A DNA stretch of 64,000 nucleotides from Streptomyces sp. 2114.4 (GCF_900187385.1 NZ_FYEY01000001.1:3410001-3474000); one strand, 5' to 3'; shown: positions 1 through 8,729, counted from the stretch's first letter. The notes: generated by a model not told the origin, from the sequence alone. Made by a program: numbers and translations.

Positions 1-56
1 CGACCGGGGCACGCGCCCGTCCCCGCTCCGTCCTTCGGCGCTCAGTCCTTCAGCGC

Positions 57-2336
57 TCAGTCCTTCAGCGCGAACGTCTTGAACGCGGTCGTGATCATCT
101 GCTGGCAGGGCTTGTCCGACCAGGCATCCGCCTTGCAGGTGATCATGATGGCGTAGCCGTGGTGGTCATCGGCCCGGAAGCCGCGGTCGAGGACCCGTAC
201 CTTCTCGCCGCTCTGCCGACGGGTGAACGACCAGTCGGCGACGGTCGGATAGTCCCGCCACTTCACCGTCTTGATGCCGATGAGGTGGTAGTCGTCGCTG
301 GAGGAGCGCACGGCCGGCTCCAGGCTGCGCCAGGAGGCCGCCGCATCGGTGCCGGGCTCGGCGTTGTAGTCGATCTGGATGCGCGGGAACCCGCCCGAAG
401 CGCTGTATATGGCGCCGGAGCCCTCCCCCGCGGTGTCGGTCTGGTGGAAGCCCTTGGGCATCGCCATCCGGAAGTGGAACTTGTCGTTGGAGAGCTCGGT
501 GAAGCCGCTCGGCACGGCCTTGCCGCCCTTGCCACCGTTGTCGTCCTCGCCGCCGTTGTCCTCGGCCGGGGTGAGATTCGGCGGCTGCCGGCTCGCCGAA
601 TCCTGGCCCTTCGCCGGGTCCTTCGTCCGGTCCCCGCTCGTGTCGGCCGCGTCCGTCGACGGCTTCGCCCGGCTCGCGGACGACGAGGTGTCCGGCTTGC
701 CGGACGCCTTGCCGCTCTTCTGCGCCGACTCGTCGCCGCCCAGGGAGACGGCCAGCACCGTGCCCAGCACCGCCAGGACGACGACCACGGCCACGATGAT
801 CAGCGTGCGGCGCGGGACGACGTCGGTCACCGACGCGCGCGCCGTCGGACGGCTCCCGTCGCCGGATCTGGAGTCCGGACGGGCTGCCGCCATCGCGGCG
901 GCGGCATTGCGGACGGACTGCAGGGCGCCGCGCACCTTCTCCTTGGCGGCCTCGACATCGAACCCCGGCCGGGTGCCCGCCGGACGGGCCGCGACCGGGC
1001 CGGCCGAAACCGCCGTACCGCCGGCATCCACCGCGCCGGAGCCGGTCGCCACGCCGGCCGCCTCATCCGCCGTCGAACCGGCCGCCTTGGACTGCGGACG
1101 CCCGGTCCGCACCGGCGCACTCGACGAGGCGGCTTCACCGGCACCGGCCCCCTTGCTCCCCTTACTGCCGCCGGCCTTGCTCTTGCCGGCCGTGCTTCCA
1201 CCGGCCGTGCTCTTGCCCGCCGTGACAGCCGCGGACGTGCCGGCCCCCGCGGCGGTGCCGGCATCCGCCGTGCCGCCGCCGCTGCTCGCGTTCCCGGCCG
1301 CCGGCTCCGCCACCGGCGCGGCGGCGGACTGCGTCCCCCGCGTCATGCGCGACTTCGGCGCGACCTTCGGCTTCGGGGTGTTCTTCGCCTTCGCCTTCGG
1401 CTTCGGCGCGGCCTTCGGCTCCGCCCGCTCCAGGGGCACCGTCGGCAGCGCCATCGCCCGGGTCGCGTCCATCGGGGGCTGAGGCGTCTTCGCCTCGGGA
1501 GCGTGGACCACGTCCTCCAGCAGCGCCCGCGCGCCGGCGTCGTCCAGCCGGGCGGCCGGGTCCTTCACCAGCAGGCCGTAGATGACCTCTTCCAGTTCGC
1601 CGGCGCTCTTCGGCGGCTCGACCGGCTCGGTCATCACCGCGGTCAGCGTGGCGATCGCGGAGCCCTTGTCGTACGGCGGAACGCCCTCGACACAGGCGTA
1701 CAGCAGGCCGCCCAGCGACCACATGTCGGCCGGCGGACCCGGCTTCTGGCCGCGGGCGCGCTCCGGGGAGATGTAGGAGGGGGCACCGACGAGCATGCCG
1801 GTCGAGGTCACGGAGGGGTCGCCCTCGACCTGGGCGATACCGAAGTCGGTCAGCACGACCCGGCCGTCGTCGGAGATCAGGACGTTGGACGGCTTCACAT
1901 CGCGGTGCAGGATGCCCTCGGCGTGCGCGGCGCGCAGCACATCGAGCACGACCAGCCCGACCTCGGCGGCGCGGCGCGGGGTGAGCGGGCCGTCGTCGCG
2001 GACGACCTCGGCCAGCGAGCGGCCCTCGACCAGCTCCATCACGATCCACGGGCGGTCGTCCTCGTCGACCACGTCATAGACCGTCACCGCGCCGTTGTTC
2101 CGGATCCGGGCGATCGCCTTGGCCTCGCGCAGGGTGCGGGTGATCAGACGACGCTTCTCGTCCTCCTCGACCCCGCCCGGGAAGCGCAGCTCCTTGACCG
2201 CGACCGTGCGGCCCAGGACCTCGTCGCGTGCCCGCCACACGGTGCCCATGCCGCCCCGGCCGAGAACATCGGCGAGCCGGTACCGCCCGGCGAGCAGCCT
2301 GCCCCCTTTGCCGTCCATCTCGACCTCGTCGCCCAC
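57..2336 (-). CDS. membrane Ser/Thr protein kinase (PknB-like) with external C-terminal domain
   Basis: Hanks-type kinase that phosphorylates Ser/Thr on target proteins. With the chosen GTG start it has 759 residues. The kinase domain covers about residues 18-280: glycine loop GRGGMG near 26-31, ATP-binding Lys48 in AVKEL, catalytic HRD Asp146, DFG at 164-166 and an SPERARG activation segment. A long Ala/Lys/Pro-rich linker follows, then one membrane helix near 508-531 and an external tail of about 225 residues with a folded-looking C-terminal half containing two Cys. The tail lacks PASTA repeats, so its ligand is unknown. GTG at 2336 is preceded by AGAGGGG at good spacing; an upstream ATG at 2444 would add 36 residues that look non-coding. 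It stands alone, so its targets cannot be inferred. Confidence 0.9.
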   Translation of the reverse strand: MGDEVEMDGKGGRLLAGRYRLADVLGRGGMGTVWRARDEVLGRTVAVKELRFPGGVEEDEKRRLITRTLREAKAIARIRNNGAVTVYDVVDEDDRPWIVMELVEGRSLAEVVRDDGPLTPRRAAEVGLVVLDVLRAAHAEGILHRDVKPSNVLISDDGRVVLTDFGIAQVEGDPSVTSTGMLVGAPSYISPERARGQKPGPPADMWSLGGLLYACVEGVPPYDKGSAIATLTAVMTEPVEPPKSAGELEEVIYGLLVKDPAARLDDAGARALLEDVVHAPEAKTPQPPMDATRAMALPTVPLERAEPKAAPKPKAKAKNTPKPKVAPKSRMTRGTQSAAAPVAEPAAGNASSGGGTADAGTAAGAGTSAAVTAGKSTAGGSTAGKSKAGGSKGSKGAGAGEAASSSAPVRTGRPQSKAAGSTADEAAGVATGSGAVDAGGTAVSAGPVAARPAGTRPGFDVEAAKEKVRGALQSVRNAAAAMAAARPDSRSGDGSRPTARASVTDVVPRRTLIIVAVVVVLAVLGTVLAVSLGGDESAQKSGKASGKPDTSSSASRAKPSTDAADTSGDRTKDPAKGQDSASRQPPNLTPAEDNGGEDDNGGKGGKAVPSGFTELSNDKFHFRMAMPKGFHQTDTAGEGSGAIYSASGGFPRIQIDYNAEPGTDAAASWRSLEPAVRSSSDDYHLIGIKTVKWRDYPTVADWSFTRRQSGEKVRVLDRGFRADDHHGYAIMITCKADAWSDKPCQQMITTAFKTFALKD

Positions 2337-2525
2337 TGAATCCCCTCTGCAATCCAGCCGAGTTGGCAGCTTCGACGTCCCATCGATCACCAAACTGGCC
2401 CAACTCGGACAACCCACCCTGGCAGAGCCTTCATTCTCCCTCATCCGCGGCCATGCGGAAGGCCCGGGTCTATGCCGGACGACATGGCATACCCGTCATG
2501 ATGGCCCCGACGAACGGGAGTCCCG

Positions 2526-3761
2526 ATGCCGAAGCGCTCGCCTCGCCCGGCCGTGACCGCCGCGCTTCCCCACGCGCCGCCGGTCGCCGGCCGCCGCCGC
2601 GCGCTGCTCCGTTCGGGTGCTCTCGCCGCCCTGACCGTACTCGCCCTGACGGCCTGCACCGCAACGCCCCGCCCGGCCGCCCGCACGCGCGAGGCACCCA
2701 CCCGGCCGCCCGCGACGACGCGGCACGCGCTGCACCGGCTGGTCGACGACGGGGCCCCGGGCGCGGCCTCCCTCACCACCCGCACGGGGTATCCCGACGT
2801 GCGCTACGCGGCGGCCGGCGTGGCAGATCTGCGCAGTGGCCGCACGATGCGCCCGCGGGACCACTTCCGGGCCGGCAGCCTCACCAAGACCCTGGTCGCG
2901 ACGGTCGTCCTGCAACTCGTCGCCGAGGGCCGGCTGTCGCTGCACGACAGCGCCGCCGCGCACCTCCCGCCCGGCGTGCCGGCCGTGGGAGACGGCGACC
3001 GCAGCGAACTACGCAGGGTGACGATCCGCCAGCTGCTGGACCACACGAGCGGGTTGTTCAACTACACCCAAGACCCCCGGCTCTCCCGGCAGCTCTTCGG
3101 CAAGGGCTTCGGGGCGCACCGCTACGACAGCCACACCCCGGCCGAGCTGCTGCGGATCGCCCTCAGTCACCCGCCGGTGGCCCCTCCGGGCACCCACTAC
3201 GCCTACTCCAACACCAACTACCTCGTGCTCGGCCTGGTCATCGAGGCGGTCACCGAACGCCCGTACGCCACGGAGATCCGCCGCCGCATCCTCGGCCCCG
3301 CCCGGCTCACCCACACCTCCTTCCCCGGCACCGACCCGGTTCTGCCCGAGCCGCACGGCCGCGCCTACTCCCAGGCCGGCGGCCGGCGGGTGGACGCCAC
3401 CTCCCTGGACCCCAGCCGGGCGGGCGCGGCCGGCGAGATGGTCACCACCCTGGGCGATCTCAACCGCTTCTTCGCCGCACTGCTCGGCGGCAGGCTCCTG
3501 CCGTCGCGCCAGATGGCCCAGATACACAACGAGAAGGCCACCGGCGGCGCCTACGGCCTCGGCCTGTACGCGACCAGGCTGCCCTGCGGCGTCACGGTCT
3601 GGGGCCACAACGGCGACATCAACGGCTCCTACGTCCGGACCGCCGGCACCGCCGACGGCCGCCACATCGTCAGCTACCGCCTCAACACCGACACCCTGGC
3701 CCACCCGGCACACGGCACCGCGGTACTGACCGCGGAGTTCTGCGCGTCCCGGCGCCCCTAG
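2526..3761 (+). CDS. lipoprotein serine hydrolase, beta-lactamase / D,D-peptidase fold
   Basis: 411-residue exported lipoprotein of the serine beta-lactamase / D-alanyl-D-alanine carboxypeptidase class C family (Pfam Beta-lactamase type). The N-terminus has basic residues, a hydrophobic stretch and the lipobox LTAC with Cys44 as the lipidation site. The active-site motifs are in order: SLTK (Ser118, Lys121), YSN (Tyr227-Asn229) and HNG (His361-Gly363) in place of KTG. It probably acts outside the membrane on peptidoglycan peptides or on a D-amino-acid or ester substrate; the exact substrate cannot be told. GGGAG lies just before the ATG. It converges with glpD. Confidence 0.85.
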   Translation: MPKRSPRPAVTAALPHAPPVAGRRRALLRSGALAALTVLALTACTATPRPAARTREAPTRPPATTRHALHRLVDDGAPGAASLTTRTGYPDVRYAAAGVADLRSGRTMRPRDHFRAGSLTKTLVATVVLQLVAEGRLSLHDSAAAHLPPGVPAVGDGDRSELRRVTIRQLLDHTSGLFNYTQDPRLSRQLFGKGFGAHRYDSHTPAELLRIALSHPPVAPPGTHYAYSNTNYLVLGLVIEAVTERPYATEIRRRILGPARLTHTSFPGTDPVLPEPHGRAYSQAGGRRVDATSLDPSRAGAAGEMVTTLGDLNRFFAALLGGRLLPSRQMAQIHNEKATGGAYGLGLYATRLPCGVTVWGHNGDINGSYVRTAGTADGRHIVSYRLNTDTLAHPAHGTAVLTAEFCASRRP

Positions 3762-3782
3762 GGGGGTTACCTGCCCCTAGGG
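3756..3782. terminator. bidirectional terminator-like hairpin
   Basis: A 9-bp perfect inverted repeat, CCCTAGGGG and CCCCTAGGG, is separated by 9 bases. It sits between two convergent genes and includes the TAG stop of the serine hydrolase. Confidence 0.5.
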
Positions 3783-3791
3783 CCCGCAGGC

Positions 3792-5498
3792 CTACAGCGG
3801 CACGATGTCCGGAGCCCCCAGCCGCGCCGCATCCGCCGTCAGATCGTCCGGCTGCCGCTGGGATTCGCGCTCCGCCTCGACCCGCTTCCGGTAGTGCGTG
3901 ATCTCCTTCTCGATCTGGTCGTCGTCCCAGCCCAGCGCGGGTGCGATCAGCTCGGCCACCTCGCGGGCGCTGCGGGTGCCCCGGTCGAAGGTCTCGATGG
4001 AGATGCGGGTGCGCCGGGTCAGCACGTCGTCGAGATGGCGGGCGCCCTCGTGCGTGCAGGCGTAGACCGCCTCGGCCCGCAGGTAGTCGTCCGCGGCCGC
4101 CAGCGGTTCGCCCAGCGAAGGATCGGCGACCACCAGCTCCAGCAGCTCCTCGGTCAGCGAGCCGTACCGGTTCAACAGATGCTCGATGCGCGCCACATGG
4201 AGTCCGGCGCGCGCGGCGATCCGGGCCCGCGCGTTCCACAGCGCCCGGTAGCCCTCGGCACCGACCAGCGGAATGTCCTCGGTGACGCTCTCCGCGACCC
4301 GCTGGTCGAGGCCGTGCACCGCCTCGTCCACCGCGTCCTTCGCCATCACCCGGTACGTCGTGTACTTGCCGCCCGCGACCACCACCAGCCCCGGCAGCGG
4401 ATGGGCGACGGTGTGCTCCCGCGACAGCTTGCTGGTGGCATCCGACTCCCCGGCCAGCAGCGGACGCAGCCCCGCGTACACCCCCTCCACGTCGTCCCTG
4501 GTCAGCGGGGTCGCCAGCACCGCATTCACATGCTCCAGCAGATAGTCGATATCCGCGCTGGAGGCTGCCGGATGCGCCTTGTCCAGATCCCAGTCCGTGT
4601 CCGTCGTCCCCACGATCCAGTGCCGTCCCCACGGGATGACGAACAGGACGCTCTTCTCCGTCCGCAGGATCAGCCCGGTCGTCGAATGGATCCGGTCCTT
4701 GGGGACGACCAGGTGGATCCCCTTCGACGCCCGGACATGGAACTGCCCGCGCTCACCGATCAGCGACTGGGTGTCGTCCGTCCACACCCCGGTGGCATTG
4801 ACGACCTGCTGGGCCCGGATCTCGTACTCGCCGCCGCCCTCGACGTCCTGTACCCGCGCGCCGACCACCCGCTCGCCCTCACGCAGAAAACCCACCACCC
4901 GCGCCCGGTTGGCGACCTGCGCGTCGTAGGCGGCCGCGGTCCGCACCATCGTCGCCACATAGCGCGCGTCGTCCATTTGCGCGTCGTAGTACTGCAGCGC
5001 GCCGACCAGCGCGTCCTTCCTCAGGCAGGGCGCCACCTGCAGGGCCCGCTTGTGGGACAGATGCCGGTGGTGGGGCAGTCCGCGGCCGTGGCCCGACGAG
5101 ATGGACATCGTGTCGTACAGCGCCACGCCGCTGCCCGCGTACCAGCGCTCCCAGCCCTTGTGCTGCAGCGGATACAGAAACGGCACCGGCTTGACCAGAT
5201 GCGGCGCCAGCCGCTCCAGCAGCAGCCCCCGTTCCTTCAGCGCCTCCCGCACCAGCGCGAAGTCCAGCATTTCCAGATACCGCAGACCACCGTGGATGAG
5301 CTTGCTCGACCGGCTGGAGGTGCCCGAGGCCCAGTCGCGCGCCTCGACGAGTCCGGTGGACAGGCCGCGGGTCGCGGCGTCCAGAGCCGTCCCCGCGCCG
5401 ACGACTCCGCCGCCGACCACGAGAACGTCCAGCTCCCGCTCCGCCATTCGGGCGAGCGCCTCGGCCCGCTGCGCCGGTCCCAGTATCGCTGTCTTCAC
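3792..5498 (-). CDS. glpD: glycerol-3-phosphate dehydrogenase, FAD-dependent
   Basis: Oxidises sn-glycerol-3-phosphate to dihydroxyacetone phosphate and passes electrons to the respiratory chain at the membrane. The 568-residue protein has the FAD-binding motif VVGGGVVGAGTALDAATRG near its N-terminus, the GlpD signature SSRSSKLIHGGLRYLE, and the C-terminal GlpD cap domain. The GTG at 5498 has GGGAGG six bases upstream; an ATG at 5582 would add 28 unlikely residues. No glpF, glpK or regulator gene is next to it, so this is a stand-alone copy rather than part of a glycerol operon. The 224-base gap to the next gene is AT-rich near 5600-5660 and probably holds divergent promoters; I could not assign hexamers. 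Confidence 0.93.
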   Translation of the reverse strand: MKTAILGPAQRAEALARMAERELDVLVVGGGVVGAGTALDAATRGLSTGLVEARDWASGTSSRSSKLIHGGLRYLEMLDFALVREALKERGLLLERLAPHLVKPVPFLYPLQHKGWERWYAGSGVALYDTMSISSGHGRGLPHHRHLSHKRALQVAPCLRKDALVGALQYYDAQMDDARYVATMVRTAAAYDAQVANRARVVGFLREGERVVGARVQDVEGGGEYEIRAQQVVNATGVWTDDTQSLIGERGQFHVRASKGIHLVVPKDRIHSTTGLILRTEKSVLFVIPWGRHWIVGTTDTDWDLDKAHPAASSADIDYLLEHVNAVLATPLTRDDVEGVYAGLRPLLAGESDATSKLSREHTVAHPLPGLVVVAGGKYTTYRVMAKDAVDEAVHGLDQRVAESVTEDIPLVGAEGYRALWNARARIAARAGLHVARIEHLLNRYGSLTEELLELVVADPSLGEPLAAADDYLRAEAVYACTHEGARHLDDVLTRRTRISIETFDRGTRSAREVAELIAPALGWDDDQIEKEITHYRKRVEAERESQRQPDDLTADAARLGAPDIVPL

Positions 5499-5722
5499 CG
5501 CTGCCTCCCGCTGTGATCGGGGCCACACCCCCCGTCCGTCGATTCTGTCCGCGCCGCGTTCCGGTATCCACCCTCCGCTCATGGCGACAACACCCCGCCG
5601 CCTTGATCCATCAATCCCTATTCTGGGTCAAATATCCGCTTAGTCTACTTATGCGCGATCGCCAGCCGCTCACGTCATGCGCCCACGTTCATTCGCAGTC
5701 GCTCGGGAAGGACGGCCGCAGC

Positions 5723-6973
5723 ATGCCCGCAGACCTCGCCGTCATCGGACTCGGTCACCTCGGCCTCCCCCTCGCCCAGGCCGCCACCACCGCCGGCATC
5801 GGCACCATCGGATACGACCCCGACCCGCACACCGCCGGCCTCTCCGGCGCCGACGGGCCGCTCTCCGCCACCGAACTCCGCCGCCTGCTCTCCGCCGGCT
5901 TCCGCACCACCACTGATCCCACCACCCTGGGCCGGGTCCGTACCGCGGTCCTCTGCGCGCCCACACCCCCCGGCGAGGACCGCGCACCGGACCTCACCGC
6001 CCTCGCCGACGCCGCCCGCACGCTGGCCGCACAGCTGCGCCCGCACACCACGGTGATCCTCGAATCCACCGCCTACCCGGGCACCACCGAGGAATTCCTG
6101 CGCCCCCTCCTGGAGGAGGGCTCCGGCCTCACCGCCGGCCGCGACTTCCACCTCGCCTGCTCCCCCGGCCGCCACGACCCCGGCAACCGCACCCACCGGT
6201 ACGCCAACACGCCCAAGGTCATCGGCGGCCTCACCCCCGCCTGCACGGAGGCCGCCGCCGCCTTCTACGGCCGCCTCACCGACAAGGTCGTCCGCGCCCG
6301 CGGCCCCCGCGAGGCCGAAACCGCCAAGCTCCTGGAAACCAACTACCGCCACATCAACATCGCCCTGATGAACGAGATGGCGGTCTTCTGCCACGACATC
6401 GGCGTCGACCTGTGGGACGTCATCCGCTGCGCGGAGACCAAGCCATTCGGCTTCCAGTCCTTCCGCCCCGGCCCCGGAGTGGGCGGCCACGCCGCCCCCA
6501 TCGACCCCAACTGCCTCTCCCACAAGGGCCGTTCCCCGGGCCACCACCCGCTGCGCATGGTCGAACTCGCCCAGGAGGTGAACGGCCGGATGCCGCGCTA
6601 CGTCATCCAGCGCTGCGCCACCCTCCTCAACGAACACGGAAAATCCGCCCGCGGCGCCCGCGTCCTGCTGCTCGGCGTCACCTACAAGCCGGACATCGCC
6701 GACCAGACCGGCGCACCGGCCCTCGAAATCGCCTCCCGCCTCACGGAACTCGGCGCGCACCTGACGTACCACGATCCGTACGTCCCCCAGTGGTCCGTAC
6801 TGGGCCGGCCCGTGCCCAGGGCCGACTCCCTGTACGAAGCCGCGGCCGCGGCGGACCTGACGGTGCTGGTGCAGGCGCACCGGACGTACGACCTTCAGGG
6901 GCTGGCGGTGAAGGCACAGCTGCTGCTGGACACTCGCGGGGCGACTCCGACGGGGGCCGCGCATCGTCTGTAG
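5723..6973 (+). CDS. nucleotide-sugar dehydrogenase homologue, probably catalytically altered
   Basis: 416-residue member of the UDP-glucose / UDP-N-acetylmannosamine dehydrogenase family. The Rossmann motif GLGHLGLPLA is at residues 9-18, the family stretch YPGTTEEF at 118-125, the conserved Lys in AKLLE is Lys202, and a C-terminal NDP-sugar binding domain is present (LLGVTYKPDIADQTGAP). Two catalytic positions are changed. The SPER motif reads SPGR (Gly149 where Glu is expected), and GGHC-x-PVDP reads GGHAAPIDP (Ala257 where the thioester-forming Cys is expected); Asp261 is kept. Full oxidation to a uronic acid is therefore doubtful. The chosen ATG is near the glycine motif; an ATG at 5651 is a possible alternative. 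No glycosyltransferase lies nearby. Confidence 0.8.
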   Translation: MPADLAVIGLGHLGLPLAQAATTAGIGTIGYDPDPHTAGLSGADGPLSATELRRLLSAGFRTTTDPTTLGRVRTAVLCAPTPPGEDRAPDLTALADAARTLAAQLRPHTTVILESTAYPGTTEEFLRPLLEEGSGLTAGRDFHLACSPGRHDPGNRTHRYANTPKVIGGLTPACTEAAAAFYGRLTDKVVRARGPREAETAKLLETNYRHINIALMNEMAVFCHDIGVDLWDVIRCAETKPFGFQSFRPGPGVGGHAAPIDPNCLSHKGRSPGHHPLRMVELAQEVNGRMPRYVIQRCATLLNEHGKSARGARVLLLGVTYKPDIADQTGAPALEIASRLTELGAHLTYHDPYVPQWSVLGRPVPRADSLYEAAAAADLTVLVQAHRTYDLQGLAVKAQLLLDTRGATPTGAAHRL

Positions 6974-6985
6974 CGCCACGTTGCC

Positions 6986-7105
6986 TCTCGCCTCCGGCGG
7001 GGGTGGCGGTTTGGGCGCGGGCCGCGTCTCGCCTCCGGCGGGGGGGTTGGGCGGGGGCCGCGTCTCGCCTCCGGCGGGGGGGTGGGGTTTGGGCGGGGGC
7101 CGCTT
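6986..7105. repeat. three imperfect tandem repeats of about 36-42 bp
   Basis: The phrase TCTCGCCTCCGGCGGGGG followed by a TTGGGCGGGGGCCGC-like tail starts at about 6986, 7027 and 7063. Spacing is about 41 and 36 bases, and the third copy runs to about 7105. The third copy also forms the outer edge of the large palindrome at 7063-7490, so the array may have grown by duplication of one palindrome end. Confidence 0.75.
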
Positions 7106-7138
7106 GCTGTTCGTGGTGGGTGCCGGTGGCGGACCTCC

Positions 7139-7187
7139 GGGGCCTGTGTGGTGGACTGCTTCGCTTTACGTCCACCACACAGGCCCC
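7139..7187 (+). repeat. hairpin A1: 18-bp stem, loop TGCTTCGCTTTAC
   Basis: The perfect stem GGGGCCTGTGTGGTGGAC (7139-7156) pairs with 7170-7187 around a 13-base loop (7157-7169). The loop is identical to that of the hairpin at 23044-23088 and is the reverse complement of the loop at 7374-7386. Confidence 0.9.
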
Positions 7188-7252
7188 TCCGGCCCACCAC
7201 CTCCCGCCCGTGAGGCGCCCCCCGCCCGGTGGGGTGAAGGTCAGAAAAACCA

Positions 7253-7286
7253 GAAGCTCGGCCGCGCCGTGGCATGGCCGAGCTTC
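7253..7286. repeat. apex hairpin of palindrome A
   Basis: GAAGCTCGGCC (7253-7263) pairs perfectly with GGCCGAGCTTC (7276-7286) around a 12-base loop. Flanking AAAACC and GGTTTT can extend the pairing. It lies between two convergent genes and could also act as a transcription terminator for both. Confidence 0.8.
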
Positions 7287-7344
7287 CGGTCTTTGGTTTT
7301 CTCCTGCTCCCCCACCCGGGGCGGGGCACCAACTCACGGGAGGG

Positions 7345-7415
7345 GGCGGGGCCGGAGGGGTGGGTGTTCGGACGTAAAGCGAAGCAGTCCGAACACCCAC
7401 CCCTCCGGCCCCGCC
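7345..7415 (-). repeat. hairpin A2: 29-bp perfect stem, loop GTAAAGCGAAGCA
   Basis: Positions 7345-7373 are perfectly complementary to 7387-7415 around the 13-base loop 7374-7386. The loop is the exact reverse complement of the A1 loop, so A2 is the same element in the opposite orientation. The stem sequence differs from A1 yet has no mismatch. Confidence 0.92.
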
Positions 7416-7530
7416 ACCGCCACCCACCACCCAGCCGGGGCCCCACCCCACACAACCAACCCCGCTCCCGCCGAAGGCGGGAAAAGAACAACAGAAAGAA
7501 AAACGGCGGGTCACCCGGCAACGTGGGAAG

Positions 7531-8646
7531 TCATCGCCGTGGCGCGACCGTCACCTCGACCCGCTGGAATTCCTTGAGCTCCGAGTACCCCGTCGTCGCC
7601 ATCGCCCGGCGCAGCGCGCCGAAGAAGTTCATGGAGCCGTCGGGAACCGTCGACGGCCCCAACAGCACCTCCTCGGTGGTGCCGACCGCCCCGAGGTCCA
7701 TCCGCTTGCCGCGCGGCACGTCCTCGTGGACCGCTTCCATGCCCCAGTGGTGGCCGCGGCCGGGCGCGTCCGTGGCGCGGGCGAGCGGGGAGCCCATCAT
7801 CACGGCGTCGGCGCCGCAGGCGATCGCCTTGGGGAGATCGCCGGACCAGCCCACCCCGCCGTCGGCGATGACGTGGACGTAGCGGCCGCCGGACTCGTCC
7901 ATGTAGTCGCGGCGGGCGGCGGCGACATCGGCGACCGCGGTGGCCATCGGGACCTGGATGCCGAGGACGTTGCGCGTGGTGTGCGCGGCGCCGCCGCCGA
8001 AGCCGACCAGCACACCGGCCGCGCCGGTCCGCATCAGGTGCAGCGCCGCGGTGTACGTGGCGCAGCCGCCGACGATGACCGGGACGTCCAGCTCGTAGAT
8101 GAACTGCTTGAGGTTCAGCGGCTCGGCCGCGGAGGAGACGTGCTCGGCGGAGACGGTGGTCCCGCGGATCACGAAGATGTCGACGCCGGCGTCCACGACG
8201 GCCTTGGAGAACTGCGCCGTACGCTGCGGCGACAGCGCGGCGGCGGTCACCACACCGGCGTCGCGCACCTCCTTGATGCGCTGCCCGATCAGCTCTTCCT
8301 TGATCGGCGCGGCGTAGATCTCCTGGAGCCGCTTGGTGGCCGTGGGGCCGTCCAGCTCGGCGATCTCGGCGAGCAGCGGCTCCGGGTCCTCGTACCGGGT
8401 CCAGAGGCCTTCGAGGTTGAGGACGCCCAGGCCGCCCAGCTCACCGATGCGGATCGCGGTCTGCGGGGAGACCACCGAGTCCATGGGAGCGGCCAGGAAC
8501 GGCAGCTCGAAACGGTAGGCGTCGATCTGCCAGGCGATCGAGACCTCCTTCGGGTCGCGGGTGCGGCGACTGGGTACGACGGCGATGTCGTCGAATGCGT
8601 ATGCCCGGCGGCCGCGCTTGCCGCGCCCGATCTCGATCTCAGTCAC
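7531..8646 (-). CDS. guaB3: GuaB3 family IMP dehydrogenase-related protein
   Basis: 371-residue TIM-barrel protein of the actinobacterial GuaB3 family. The N-terminal RAYAFDDIAVVPSRRTRDP matches IMP dehydrogenase/GMP reductase proteins, and the flavodoxin-like phosphate-binding stretches (ADGGVGWSGDLPKAIACGAD) are present. It has no CBS domains. Where IMP dehydrogenase has the active-site Cys in a GPGSICTTR loop, this protein has GFGGGAAHTTR, so standard IMP oxidation is unlikely. It may be a GMP reductase-like or regulatory enzyme of purine metabolism. GTG start with GGGAAAGG eight bases upstream. It follows guaB on the same strand, but a strong hairpin (8697-8729) separates them. Confidence 0.85.
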   Translation of the reverse strand: MTEIEIGRGKRGRRAYAFDDIAVVPSRRTRDPKEVSIAWQIDAYRFELPFLAAPMDSVVSPQTAIRIGELGGLGVLNLEGLWTRYEDPEPLLAEIAELDGPTATKRLQEIYAAPIKEELIGQRIKEVRDAGVVTAAALSPQRTAQFSKAVVDAGVDIFVIRGTTVSAEHVSSAAEPLNLKQFIYELDVPVIVGGCATYTAALHLMRTGAAGVLVGFGGGAAHTTRNVLGIQVPMATAVADVAAARRDYMDESGGRYVHVIADGGVGWSGDLPKAIACGADAVMMGSPLARATDAPGRGHHWGMEAVHEDVPRGKRMDLGAVGTTEEVLLGPSTVPDGSMNFFGALRRAMATTGYSELKEFQRVEVTVAPRR

Positions 8647-8696
8647 GTGTGTGGCCTTTCCCTCTACGTCTGCGGCTCCAGTATCCCCGACACACC

Positions 8697-8729
8697 GAAG
8701 CCCGCGGCCGGGGAGCGGCCGCGGGCTTC
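8697..8729. terminator. guaB terminator hairpin
   Basis: A 14-bp perfect stem (8697-8710 with 8716-8729) and a 5-base loop lie between the guaB stop and the guaB3 start. It should end or attenuate guaB transcription before guaB3. Confidence 0.75.

Larger units (their letters stand above)
7063..7490. repeat. large imperfect palindrome A (about 430 bp) carrying two conserved-loop hairpins
   Basis: The left half aligns with the reverse complement of the right half across most of this gap between convergent genes. It is centred at about 7270. The apex is a perfect 11-bp stem (7253-7263 with 7276-7286). Further out are matching pairs such as CCTCCCG...GTGAG, GGTGGGTG...CGGTGGCGG, and an outer GGCGGG-rich segment that ends right of 7470 in AAGAACAACAG. 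Two long hairpins (separate entries) sit symmetrically in the arms. No open reading frame here looks real. It fills nearly all of the 557-base intergenic space. Confidence 0.8.

Noticed and set aside
7139..7415. Integron attC sites or CRISPR repeats
   Set aside because: The hairpins have long perfect stems and no core GTTRRRY-type ends; copies are inverted rather than regularly spaced direct repeats.
6974..7530. Possible small genes inside palindrome A (several open frames of 80-250 codons)
   Set aside because: Each is made of the inverted and tandem repeats, is open on both strands, and lacks a ribosome site and protein-like composition.
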